NCBI GenBank assembly: GCA_910578385.1
Contig: CAJTQV010000009.1
Span: forward strand, 73,022-123,047
Direction: 5' to 3'
Source: an uncultured Muribaculaceae bacterium
GTDB lineage: Bacteria > Bacteroidota > Bacteroidia > Bacteroidales > Muribaculaceae
Length of the DNA stretch: 50,026 nt
A model generated the notes under the pieces. That model ran no database searches and had not been told where the DNA came from. It saw only the letters and a list, made by a program, of their open reading frames with translations. The translations under genes were made by a program, and so were the position numbers. Positions within the stretch are counted from its first letter, which is position 1; each line of letters begins with the position of its first letter. This document shows positions 1 through 7,389 of this stretch, piece by piece.

Positions 1-2360
1 CCTCGGTGATTATCCCGAATTCCGTGACTTCAGTCGGCGAGTATGCTTTCTACAATTGCAACGGACTGAGAAAATCTGCTTACCCATCATCGGTATCCGA
101 TCCATTTAGTAATGGTGTCAGAATTGCATATCCTTCAAAAGGCTCTTTCATTGATGAAAGTGGTTTTATCTGGGGTGAAAACAAGAAAGGATTATATTTT
201 GTGCCGCTAAATTTTGAGGGTGATTGTTCGCTCCCGACCTCGGTGACCTCAATCGGTGGCTCCGCTTTCTCCGGTTGTAGCGGCCTGACCTCAGTGACCC
301 TCCCGACCTCGGTGACCTCAATCGGTGGCTCCGCTTTCTCCGGTTGTAGCGGCCTGACCTCAGTGACCCTCCCGACCTCGGTGACCTCAATCGGTGGCTC
401 TGCTTTCTCCGTTTGTAGCGGCCTGACCTCAGTGACCATCCCGAACTCGGTGACCACAATCGGCGACTATGCTTTCATCGGATGTAATAATTTACACACG
501 CTTATACTTGGCTCCGGACTAACTTATCTGGGTAAATGGAGTTGGAACTTTTCGGACCATAAACCGGAAAAGGTAATTTGGCTGGCAAATACCCCACCTG
601 AAAACTACGAAGATTGGGCCGGCAAAGTAAACTATGTTGCCAATCGGAATTACGATTTATACACGAGGTATGTCTACGATCACCTAAGTTCATTGTTTGA
701 AGTAGATGGCGTTATTTATGTACCTGTTAACCCGTCTGAGCGTACATGTGATGTAATCGACGCAAAATATTCAGAATCGGTAAAAGATTTGAATTTGAAC
801 AGCACCGTATCATACAGAGGTGTCGAAATGACGGTAAATCATATTCGGCCATATGCTTTCTATGGAAACATGTTTATAGAAAATATTTCGATACAGACAA
901 ATGGAGAAATCGGGTATAACGCTTTCGAACGTTGTAGCAATATTGCTGCTGTAGAAATTCCTTCGACGGTTACGTCTGTCGGCAGTAGTGCTTTCTTGAA
1001 TTGTAATAAACTGGCAAGTGCGATTATCCTTAACTCCGGCTATATTGCCGACTACGCTTTTTCAGAATGCAGAAGTCTTGAAGAAATATGTGTCCGCAAT
1101 GTCGGACGTGTCGGCAAATATGCTTTCGAGAACTGTAAAGCTGCAAACTCTCTGACTATCGCGCCAACTGTTACCTCCATCAGCGATTATGCTTTCTCCG
1201 GTTGCTCCAAGATCGCTGATGTGACAATCGAAGATGCTGATGAAGCTCTTTCTCTTGGTAGCAACGGCAGTAATCCATTATTCGCTGACTGTCCTCTCGA
1301 CGAGGTGTATATCGGCAGGAAGCTGAGTTATCAGACTTCAAGCAATTATGGCTATTCTCCTTTCTACCGTAATACGAGCCTGAGAAGTGTGGAGATTTCT
1401 GATGTGGAGACACGGATTTATGATAATGAGTTTTATGGCTGTACTAATCTTCAGGAGGTTCGTATCGGTGATGGTGTGAAGTCGTTCGGCAAGTATGCTT
1501 TCTCGGGGTGTTCCAAGATTGAGTCGTTTGAGTTTGGCCGTGCAGTGGAGTCTATCGGCGAGGAGGCTTTCTCCGATTGTACTGCCATGGTGAGCATGGT
1601 CAGCCATAATCCTGTCCCGCCGACTTGCGGCAACGAGGCTCTTGATGACATCAATAAGTGGGAATGCACTTTGCATGTGCCGGCTGACGCTCTCTATGCG
1701 TATAAAGCCGCTAGCCATTGGAAGAATTTCTTCTTTATCAATGATGATGTCACTGACAGTGCTTATTTCGAATATGAGGGTCTATGTTACCGAGTGCTTG
1801 ATGGCAGCCACCGCATGTGTGAGGTGGTTGCACAGGAAGAGGCTCCGGAATCTGTAAGAATGCGCGTGGCAGGTGTCCAGGCCACAAACGTTATGATTCC
1901 TGAGACTGTAAGCAGAATTGGACTTCGTTATACCGTCAAAGGTATAGCAGACAATGCTTTCTCTTCTTATTCCGCTCTTGAGGAGGTTACTATTCCGGCG
2001 ACTGTGGAATATGTCGGTAACGCCGCGTTTGCCGGTTGCTCACAGCTGATATCTGTTGAGGTCAAGGCGGAAGTACCCCCGACTGCTTACAGCAATTCGT
2101 TCGACAGTGTGGTTTATGCCAACGCAACCCTGACAGTCCCCGGAGAGAGTGAGGCCCTCTACAAAGTAGCCGACTGCTGGAAAGAGTTCGCACGCGTCGA
2201 GACCGGAGTTGATTCCGTACTTGATGACAGCGTGACCGAGACAGGACGTTACAGCCTCGATGGCCGTCCTGTTGATGCAAACTACCGAGGCATAGTAGTG
2301 GTCCGCTACTCCGACGGCACCACCCGCAAACTCAACGTAACGCACGCTACCGGCCTCTAA
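1..2360 (+). CDS. BspA-like leucine-rich repeat surface protein, 5' partial
   Basis: The reading frame is open to the left edge. The apparent GTG start at base 6 is just the Val of an ongoing repeat, so the true start lies outside the window. The visible 785 or so residues are almost entirely LRR_5 (BspA/Treponema type) repeats of the form IPxSVTSIGxxAFxxCxxL, about 23 residues each. Three of them near residues 76-144 are almost identical. Other repeats are diverged and interspersed with loops. The last 35 residues (GRYSLDGRPV, then GIVVVRYSDGTTRKL) resemble the short C-terminal tails common on secreted Bacteroidales proteins, possibly a sorting signal. Such proteins are cell-surface adhesins or binding proteins. 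No ligand can be read from the sequence. The family call is strong; localisation is inferred because the N terminus is missing. Confidence 0.9.
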   Translation, partial: SVIIPNSVTSVGEYAFYNCNGLRKSAYPSSVSDPFSNGVRIAYPSKGSFIDESGFIWGENKKGLYFVPLNFEGDCSLPTSVTSIGGSAFSGCSGLTSVTLPTSVTSIGGSAFSGCSGLTSVTLPTSVTSIGGSAFSVCSGLTSVTIPNSVTTIGDYAFIGCNNLHTLILGSGLTYLGKWSWNFSDHKPEKVIWLANTPPENYEDWAGKVNYVANRNYDLYTRYVYDHLSSLFEVDGVIYVPVNPSERTCDVIDAKYSESVKDLNLNSTVSYRGVEMTVNHIRPYAFYGNMFIENISIQTNGEIGYNAFERCSNIAAVEIPSTVTSVGSSAFLNCNKLASAIILNSGYIADYAFSECRSLEEICVRNVGRVGKYAFENCKAANSLTIAPTVTSISDYAFSGCSKIADVTIEDADEALSLGSNGSNPLFADCPLDEVYIGRKLSYQTSSNYGYSPFYRNTSLRSVEISDVETRIYDNEFYGCTNLQEVRIGDGVKSFGKYAFSGCSKIESFEFGRAVESIGEEAFSDCTAMVSMVSHNPVPPTCGNEALDDINKWECTLHVPADALYAYKAASHWKNFFFINDDVTDSAYFEYEGLCYRVLDGSHRMCEVVAQEEAPESVRMRVAGVQATNVMIPETVSRIGLRYTVKGIADNAFSSYSALEEVTIPATVEYVGNAAFAGCSQLISVEVKAEVPPTAYSNSFDSVVYANATLTVPGESEALYKVADCWKEFARVETGVDSVLDDSVTETGRYSLDGRPVDANYRGIVVVRYSDGTTRKLNVTHATGL
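231..437 (+). repeat. Three tandem 69-bp repeats inside the LRR gene
   Basis: Three consecutive 69-bp units (231-299, 300-368, 369-437), each encoding one 23-residue LRR. Units 1 and 2 are identical and unit 3 differs at two positions. A fourth unit (438-506) keeps the reading frame but is clearly diverged. The identity at silent positions indicates recent expansion by slippage or unequal recombination. Confidence 0.93.
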
Positions 2361-2420
2361 CAGCACCTCAGGCATAACCGCCTGAACCCCGTACAGGCAT
2401 CCCAACCTGTCCCATCCAGC

Positions 2421-2462
2421 ATAGGCTTCCCGCTTGTAATCACCAAACAAGCCGGAAGCCTA
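2421..2462. terminator. Long hairpin after the LRR gene, possible terminator
   Basis: An imperfect stem of about 16 bp: ATAGGCTTCC then CGCTTGT on the left, ACAAGC, a one-base bulge and GGAAGCCTAT on the right, with a loop of about 8 bases. It lies 60 bp after the LRR stop codon. No T-run follows on either strand, so intrinsic termination is only a possibility. Confidence 0.45.
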
Positions 2463-2527
2463 TGCTATCTCCCCACCTCTGAATCGCATAAGCATAATGC
2501 CCAAATACAGCCTCCACAATTATAATC

Positions 2528-2665
2528 CCGGTTTGTCGGTATCGACCTTGTAGGGACATGCCTTTGGCATGTAGAATGGGAACAATCATGTTTTCAGTAA
2601 ATTAAACGTGTGCAACCCAAACATCGCAAAGCGATGTCCCTACAGCGTCGATACCGACAAACCGG
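2528..2665. repeat. Nested palindromic intergenic element, copy 1
   Basis: A 19-bp perfect inverted repeat (2528-2546 and 2647-2665) encloses an inner 11-bp inverted repeat (2549-2559 and 2634-2644, TGTAGGGACAT and its complement). Each inner arm continues into its own small hairpin: ACATGCC-TTT-GGCATGT at 2556-2572 and ACATCGC-AAA-GCGATGT at 2621-2637. The right end runs into a T-rich stretch. The inner part recurs at 7272-7361, so this is a dispersed family rather than a single terminator. Confidence 0.85.
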
Positions 2666-2672
2666 TTTTTTA

Positions 2673-3034
2673 TTGATTGAAGGCATCGCGGATTCGGCTA
2701 TAACGCTTCGCGTTATGCCTTGGGGCGCGGATGGGGTGGATTTTAGCGCGGATTTCTTTCGTTGACTTTGTCAGAGGGACGCGGTGGCGTACGTTTGCCT
2801 TGCAAACATCGCCATCACGGATCGGAGCCGATGGCAGCGGATCTGCCGCGTGGGTGCATCCGCGCCGATCATGGCCGACCCGCGTCAAGGCTGGCGGCGT
2901 TTCAACGTCGCAGCCCTCAGCGATTCAAAACGTTGTCTCTCAGATTAAAGATCCGCGCCAATCCGCCGCACCCGCGTTCCGAGGATATATTTTGCAAAGC
3001 AAAATACGCCGAATCCGCGATGCCCTTCAATCAA
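2673..3034. repeat. Inverted-repeat element, MITE-like, no gene
   Basis: The ends are a 25/26-bp inverted repeat (TTGATTGAAGG, then CATCGCGGATTCGG; 2673-2697 and 3009-3034) with one inserted G. Just inside each end lies a hairpin at the same place but with different stem sequence: ATAACGC-TTC-GCGTTAT at 2700-2716, and TATTTTGC-AAA-GCAAAATA at 2988-3006. Further in, both arms share GCGCGGAT-type words. The centre has more short palindromes (GTTTGC-CTT-GCAAAC near 2797). Open frames here have repeat-derived sequence and no recognisable protein. The whole 2361-3140 stretch therefore holds repeats and hairpins but no gene I can support. Confidence 0.72.
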
Positions 3035-3056
3035 AAAATAAAGAATACCGCCCCAT

Positions 3057-3102
3057 GCCTAAAATCTTACGCCTAAAACCTAAAACCTAAAATCTAAAAC
3101 CT
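3057..3102. repeat. CCTAAAA-type short repeats
   Basis: A run of degenerate heptamers (CCTAAAA, CCTAAAAC, TCTAAAAC). Its first 27 bases (3057-3083) recur exactly at 9231-9257, again just beyond the 3' end of a minus-strand gene. Confidence 0.7.
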
Positions 3103-3140
3103 CACATACAGACGGGGTTTGAGCGCATAAACCGTAGCTG

Positions 3141-4103
3141 TTACACCGGTGCGGTGCGTTTGGCGACGTAGAGGGTGGGGTGGTAGCTCAGCTTGCTCTG
3201 GCGGAGGTGCTCGTAGCCCATGTCGTCCTCGCGGTTGAGGTAGCGCACGTCGGGGTACACCTCAGTCACTGCCCGCGCCAACCGCGATGCCACCGCCTGA
3301 TAAACCCCACGGTACTCTATGTTCCCTTTCTCGGCGTGGATGATGAAGGTGTCGCCCACACACTCGCCAAATGAATACCCTACTATCTCACCATTGTGAC
3401 GGATAGCAATCCCGAAGAAGGGATATTCCGAGAAGTTGCGCAGAACATTTATGACCTGTGCCGATTCATATGTGGCCAACGGATCGTCACCATGCGCGTT
3501 GCTGAACGCCAGTGTGAACGAGATCAGCTCTGCCGCCATATCCTCGGTTATGACCTCGGTGGTGAAAGGGTAGTTGTTGACGAAGAAGTTCAGATGATTG
3601 CGCTTCTTCTCCATCTTGCGGCCGGAGAAACCGGTGAACCGCTCAATGTCATACAGATACTCCAGGCTCTCATCCACAAGACCCTCTCCGGTGGGTCGCC
3701 CGTCGCCCGAATCTATCGGTAGCCGCTCCTCGGGCGAGAGAATCATCCCCTTCAGACCGTGACGGCGGCAATAATCGCTTACAAGCGCGCCGAACCTCTC
3801 ACGCGACATCGGGCCGCAGGGTGCGTAGAAAACAGTCTCGCCGGTCTCGGGCCATATACCTTTTATAAGGAGTGTCCCTTCGAGTTCGGCAATCTCATAT
3901 TCGTAGTAGTCGGCCCACATCAGCACGCCGCCTACCGTGAAGTCGCAAGAACGCGACGGATATTTCTGAAAATAATATTCGAGCAAATCAACGTCATCGT
4001 TTGTGACGGCGCGGAACCGCAGCGAGGAAGCCTCGTCGCGGTCAGCGTCGGTACAGGGTGCGGATGACGCTCTTTCAAATAGTGTTGTAGAACATGTTTC
4101 CAT
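3141..4103 (-). CDS. DUF2156 (phosphatidylglycerol lysyltransferase C-terminal-like) protein
   Basis: A 320-residue protein of the DUF2156 family, which has the double GNAT fold of the catalytic half of MprF/FemX-type aminoacyl transferases. Recognisable parts are the early segment with RSCDFTVGGVLMWADYY, the middle RKMEKKRNHLNFF helix and the GNAT-like C half (GEIVGYSFGE, then YLNREDDMG). There is no membrane flippase domain, so it is a free-standing soluble enzyme as usual in Bacteroidales. Substrate unknown; transfer of an aminoacyl group from charged tRNA to a lipid or peptide is only a family-based guess. It is monocistronic and divergent from the M16 peptidase gene. A more N-terminal start is not evident. 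Confidence 0.85.
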   Translation of the reverse strand: METCSTTLFERASSAPCTDADRDEASSLRFRAVTNDDVDLLEYYFQKYPSRSCDFTVGGVLMWADYYEYEIAELEGTLLIKGIWPETGETVFYAPCGPMSRERFGALVSDYCRRHGLKGMILSPEERLPIDSGDGRPTGEGLVDESLEYLYDIERFTGFSGRKMEKKRNHLNFFVNNYPFTTEVITEDMAAELISFTLAFSNAHGDDPLATYESAQVINVLRNFSEYPFFGIAIRHNGEIVGYSFGECVGDTFIIHAEKGNIEYRGVYQAVASRLARAVTEVYPDVRYLNREDDMGYEHLRQSKLSYHPTLYVAKRTAPV

Positions 4104-4187
4104 AGTCCAATTCTGTAATTTCTATTAAAAAAACTGAAAATCGCCCTAAATAGTTTAATTATCCCGTGAAAAAAGCCACTCACTCTA

Positions 4188-4218
4188 TTTCGTGTTATGT
4201 AAATTATTCGTACTTTTG
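4188..4218 (+). promoter_or_regulatory. Predicted promoter of the M16 peptidase gene
   Basis: TACTTTTG at 4211-4218 fits the Bacteroidetes -7 box TAnnTTTG. A TTTC 19 bases upstream is a near-match to the -33 TTTG. The start point would be about 4224, leaving a leader of roughly 175 nt. Confidence 0.6.
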
Positions 4219-4230
4219 TAAAAAGATGCC

Positions 4231-4306
4231 ACCGGGTTGTCACAACCGGTCTTCCCGCAGCGTTTCCCTTTTGGAAACGCCGGGATGCAAGGACAACACC
4301 CCCGGC
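4231..4306 (+). ncRNA. Structured leader RNA upstream of the M16 peptidase
   Basis: An extended hairpin can be drawn directly after the predicted start point. The outer arms CCGGGTTGTC (4232-4241) pair with GACAAC and CCGG (4292-4305) across a 4-base bulge. The inner arms TCCCG, then GCGTTTCC (4253-4267), pair with GGAAACGC CGGGA (4273-4285) around a CTTTT loop. An alternative local hairpin, CCGGGTTGT with ACAACCGG (4232-4248), excludes the outer stem, the kind of switch seen in cis-regulators. The distal 90 nt before the ATG is A-rich and unstructured. I do not recognise the class; it could also be a free small RNA. Confidence 0.5.
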
Positions 4307-4399
4307 ATCTGCTGTTCCACTAAGTATCAACCTCAAAACCAATATAGCTGAACAAAACGACAAGAATAACAACAAGATTATAACCCTAATCAAAGTTTT

Positions 4400-7204
4400 A
4401 TGATTAAAAAAATCCTATCGATGGCAGTGCTGGCAGTGTCGGCGCTGTTCGCAGGCGCCCAGACTCCGCTGCCGCTCAACCCGGCGGTGAAGCATGGCAC
4501 TCTGCCAAACGGGCTTAATTACTACATCCTCCATAATGAGGAGCCCAAGGAACGCGTGAATTTCTACATCGCGCAGAAAGTAGGTTCCACTCTGGAAACG
4601 CCCGAGCAGCTCGGTCTCGCTCACTTCCTGGAGCACATGGCCTTCAACGGAACGAAGAACTTCCCCGGCAAGACCATGCTCAACTATCTCCAGTCGAAGG
4701 GTATCCGTTTCGGCGCTGACATCAACGCCTATACCGCTTTTGACGAAACTGTCTACAACATCGACAATGTGCCCTCGACCGACAAGGCTCTTGTGGACAG
4801 TGTCCTGCTCGTTATACATGACTGGAGCGGCAGCCTTCTTCTCGAAGATGCCGAGATTGAGGCTGAGCGCGGTGTGATTGAAGAGGAATGGCGCTCGCGC
4901 AACGATGCCATGCAGCGTTGGAGAGAGGCTATCGCCCCCCATATCTATGAGGAGTACCAGTACCAGCAGTCGCCCATCGGCAAGATGGAGATTGTGCGTA
5001 ACTTCCCCCCGCAGGTTCTCCGCGACTATTATCACAAGTGGTATCGTCCGGACCAGCAGGGTGTGATCATCGTCGGTGACATCGATGTCAACGAGATGGA
5101 GAAGAAGGTTATTGACCTATTCTCTACTATCCCCATGCCCGAGAATGCTGCCGAACGTACTTATCCCACTGTCTCTGACAACAAGGAGCCTATCTTCTAT
5201 CGCTTCGCAGACAAGGAGTTCCCCTACTGCATGATGCTTGTCAGCTTCAAGTCGGAGAAGATTCCGTTTGAATTCAGAAGCACAGTCGAGGGTTACATGC
5301 AGGAGAACGTTGTCGAGCAGCTTATTTCGATGATGATCAACAACCGTCTCGCCGATTATGCCAAGGATCCCCAGTGCAAGTATATCCAGGCCGGTGTTTA
5401 TTTCGGTGACTACTACTTCTCGAAGACCAAGGCTGCGTTCAACATCCAGATTATCGCTAAGGATGACAACAAGGCGGCTTATGAGGAGGCTCTCGCTATC
5501 GTGGCTCGCGCTTGCAAGACCGGTTTCATGGAGTCTGAGCTTGTCCGCGCACGCGACGAACTTCTTGCAAACTACGAGAAACTCTACAATGAGCGCAACA
5601 ACACCAAGACCGAGACTCTCGCACGTGAGCTTTGCCGCTACTTCATCGACAATGAGGCTGCTCCCGGCATCGAGACCGAGTACAATCTCATGAAGCAGAT
5701 TCTCCCCATGCTCCCCGTTTCAGCGTTCAATGAGGAGGCAAAGAACATCCTCACCGCCGAAAACCAGGTTATCGTCATTGCAGAGCCTGACCGCGACGGT
5801 CTCACTGTCATTACCCGCGATGACATGCTCGCCAGCATGAACAACATCCTCAATGCCGAGTATGAGGCATATGTAGACGAGGTTATCACTGACCCGCTCA
5901 TCGAGAAACTTCCCGCTCCCGGCAAGATTACCTCTACCGAGGCCGGCAAGTTCGGCACTACTGTATTCATGCTCTCCAACGGTGCTAAGGTTATCGTCAA
6001 GCCTACCGACTTCAAGCAGGATGAGATTCTCTTCACTGCATTCGCAGAAGGTGGCAAGCGTTCATACGCCGCCAAGGATGCCGTTAACGTTCTTCTCGCT
6101 TCTGACGCATACGACGTGAGCAAGATGGGTAACTTCGACCAGGTTAAGCTCGGCAAGTACCTCGCAGGCAAGAATGTTTCTCTCGGCTTCGACATCGGTA
6201 ACACTGTCAGCTCACTCGACGGCAGCACTACCGTGAAGGATCTGCCCACTCTCATGGAGCTTATCTACGCTTCATTCACTGAGCTTAATCCCGACGAGGC
6301 TGCATATGCCGCCCAGATGGACCAGGCTGCTTCGATGATTGCCAACATGGAGAAGGACCCGATGTTTATCTTCCGTCAGAAAAACACCGAGACCACCTAT
6401 GGCAACAACCCGATGTTCCAGGTTCCCACTTCGGCCCTCATCAAATCAGGTGACTATGCTGCTGAGCTCGCTCTCGTGAAGAATGCTCTTTCCAACGCGG
6501 CCGACTACACATTTATCTTTGCCGGTAACGTTGATATTGATACACTCAAGCCTCTGCTCGAACAGTACATCGCAACTCTTCCCTCGACCGGTAAGAAGAG
6601 CGCTGCTCCCGCGCAGCTTTCATCTATCGGTATTGTGGAAGGTGTGGTTGACAATTCGTTCGACCTCCCGATGAAGTCTCCCTATACCATCATCGCTATG
6701 TCGGCCAACGGCAGAAATGAGAAGTACAGCATCGAGAAGTCTGTAATGGTAGACCTTCTCGGCGACATCCTCTCTAACCGTTACACCGAGACTCTCCGCG
6801 AGGAGGAGGGTGGTACTTACAGCCCCTATGCTTACGGTACCTTCAATCCCTACACCAACACCTGGCAGATTATATCGGTCATACAGACAAACTCTGACGT
6901 GCGCGACAAGATGATCAGCCGTGCCAACGAGGAGTTTGCCAAGATCCTCAAGAACGGTGCCGCCGAGGCAGACTTCAATAAAGTTCGTGAGGCGGCTCTC
7001 AAGCAGTACGAGATTGCAGAGCGCACCAACAATTATTGGGGCAGCAATCTTATCGCTTATGAGCGTGGTATCGACGACATCACCAACCACCGTGCTGCCA
7101 TCGAGAACCTGACTCTCGCTGACTTCAACAAGTTCATCTCGACTCTCTACGACGGCAAGAACAACATCAAGGTCGTAATGACCGGCGTTGAAGAAGCCAA
7201 CTGA
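4400..7204 (+). CDS. M16 family zinc metallopeptidase, secreted
   Basis: A 934-residue pitrilysin-family protein with two M16 halves. The N-terminal signal peptide ends near AGAQ (residue 21), so export to the periplasm is expected. The inverted zinc motif is HFLEH (75-79) and the third ligand is Glu156 in ERGVIEEEW. The catalytic half is thus intact. The C half carries the conserved ETLREEEGGTYSP segment that forms the substrate-side R/Y pair in this family. Family members degrade unstructured peptides in the envelope; the specific substrate is unknown. It is preceded by a long structured leader and closed by a strong terminator, so it is transcribed alone. The length is normal for Bacteroidales members. 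Confidence 0.95.
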   Translation: MIKKILSMAVLAVSALFAGAQTPLPLNPAVKHGTLPNGLNYYILHNEEPKERVNFYIAQKVGSTLETPEQLGLAHFLEHMAFNGTKNFPGKTMLNYLQSKGIRFGADINAYTAFDETVYNIDNVPSTDKALVDSVLLVIHDWSGSLLLEDAEIEAERGVIEEEWRSRNDAMQRWREAIAPHIYEEYQYQQSPIGKMEIVRNFPPQVLRDYYHKWYRPDQQGVIIVGDIDVNEMEKKVIDLFSTIPMPENAAERTYPTVSDNKEPIFYRFADKEFPYCMMLVSFKSEKIPFEFRSTVEGYMQENVVEQLISMMINNRLADYAKDPQCKYIQAGVYFGDYYFSKTKAAFNIQIIAKDDNKAAYEEALAIVARACKTGFMESELVRARDELLANYEKLYNERNNTKTETLARELCRYFIDNEAAPGIETEYNLMKQILPMLPVSAFNEEAKNILTAENQVIVIAEPDRDGLTVITRDDMLASMNNILNAEYEAYVDEVITDPLIEKLPAPGKITSTEAGKFGTTVFMLSNGAKVIVKPTDFKQDEILFTAFAEGGKRSYAAKDAVNVLLASDAYDVSKMGNFDQVKLGKYLAGKNVSLGFDIGNTVSSLDGSTTVKDLPTLMELIYASFTELNPDEAAYAAQMDQAASMIANMEKDPMFIFRQKNTETTYGNNPMFQVPTSALIKSGDYAAELALVKNALSNAADYTFIFAGNVDIDTLKPLLEQYIATLPSTGKKSAAPAQLSSIGIVEGVVDNSFDLPMKSPYTIIAMSANGRNEKYSIEKSVMVDLLGDILSNRYTETLREEEGGTYSPYAYGTFNPYTNTWQIISVIQTNSDVRDKMISRANEEFAKILKNGAAEADFNKVREAALKQYEIAERTNNYWGSNLIAYERGIDDITNHRAAIENLTLADFNKFISTLYDGKNNIKVVMTGVEEAN

Positions 7205-7223
7205 TTTCCCCTCTGATATAACA

Positions 7224-7260
7224 AAAGGTCCGCGACGGCAACCGTCGCGGACCTTTATTT
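7224..7260 (+). terminator. Intrinsic terminator after the M16 gene
   Basis: A perfect 15-bp stem (AAAGGTCCGCGACGG and its complement) with a CAA loop, followed by TATTT. It lies 20 bp after the stop codon. The stem is symmetric enough (A-run before, T-run after) to act in both directions. Confidence 0.92.
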
Positions 7261-7271
7261 GTGTGTTGGCC

Positions 7272-7361
7272 GTAGGGACATGCCTTCGGCATGTAGAATC
7301 TGGTTGACTCACTTAGGGTTGACCCCGCACCATATTTAACATCGCAAAGCGATGTCCCTAC
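7272..7361. repeat. Palindromic intergenic element, copy 2
   Basis: The same inner unit as at 2549-2644: GTAGGGACAT with a TTC-loop hairpin (7278-7294), a variable spacer, then an ACATCGC-AAA-GCGATGT hairpin and CCCTAC. It lacks the outer 19-bp arms of copy 1. Between the two copies the hairpin loop changes (TTT to TTC) and the spacer is unrelated. It sits between two genes that converge. Confidence 0.85.
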
Positions 7362-7389
7362 AGGTGGCGGTGTAATTCCAAATACCCCG

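Noticed and set aside
231..506. Regular repeats that might be read as a CRISPR array
   Set aside because: Units are contiguous, 69 bp, in frame and encode LRRs; there are no spacers.
2731..3090. Open frames of 104-119 codons in the intergenic region
   Set aside because: They lie in inverted-repeat DNA, overlap each other in two frames and show no recognisable protein pattern.
4166..4351. Frame of 61 codons before the M16 gene
   Set aside because: It spans the predicted promoter and the hairpin RNA, with no initiation region.
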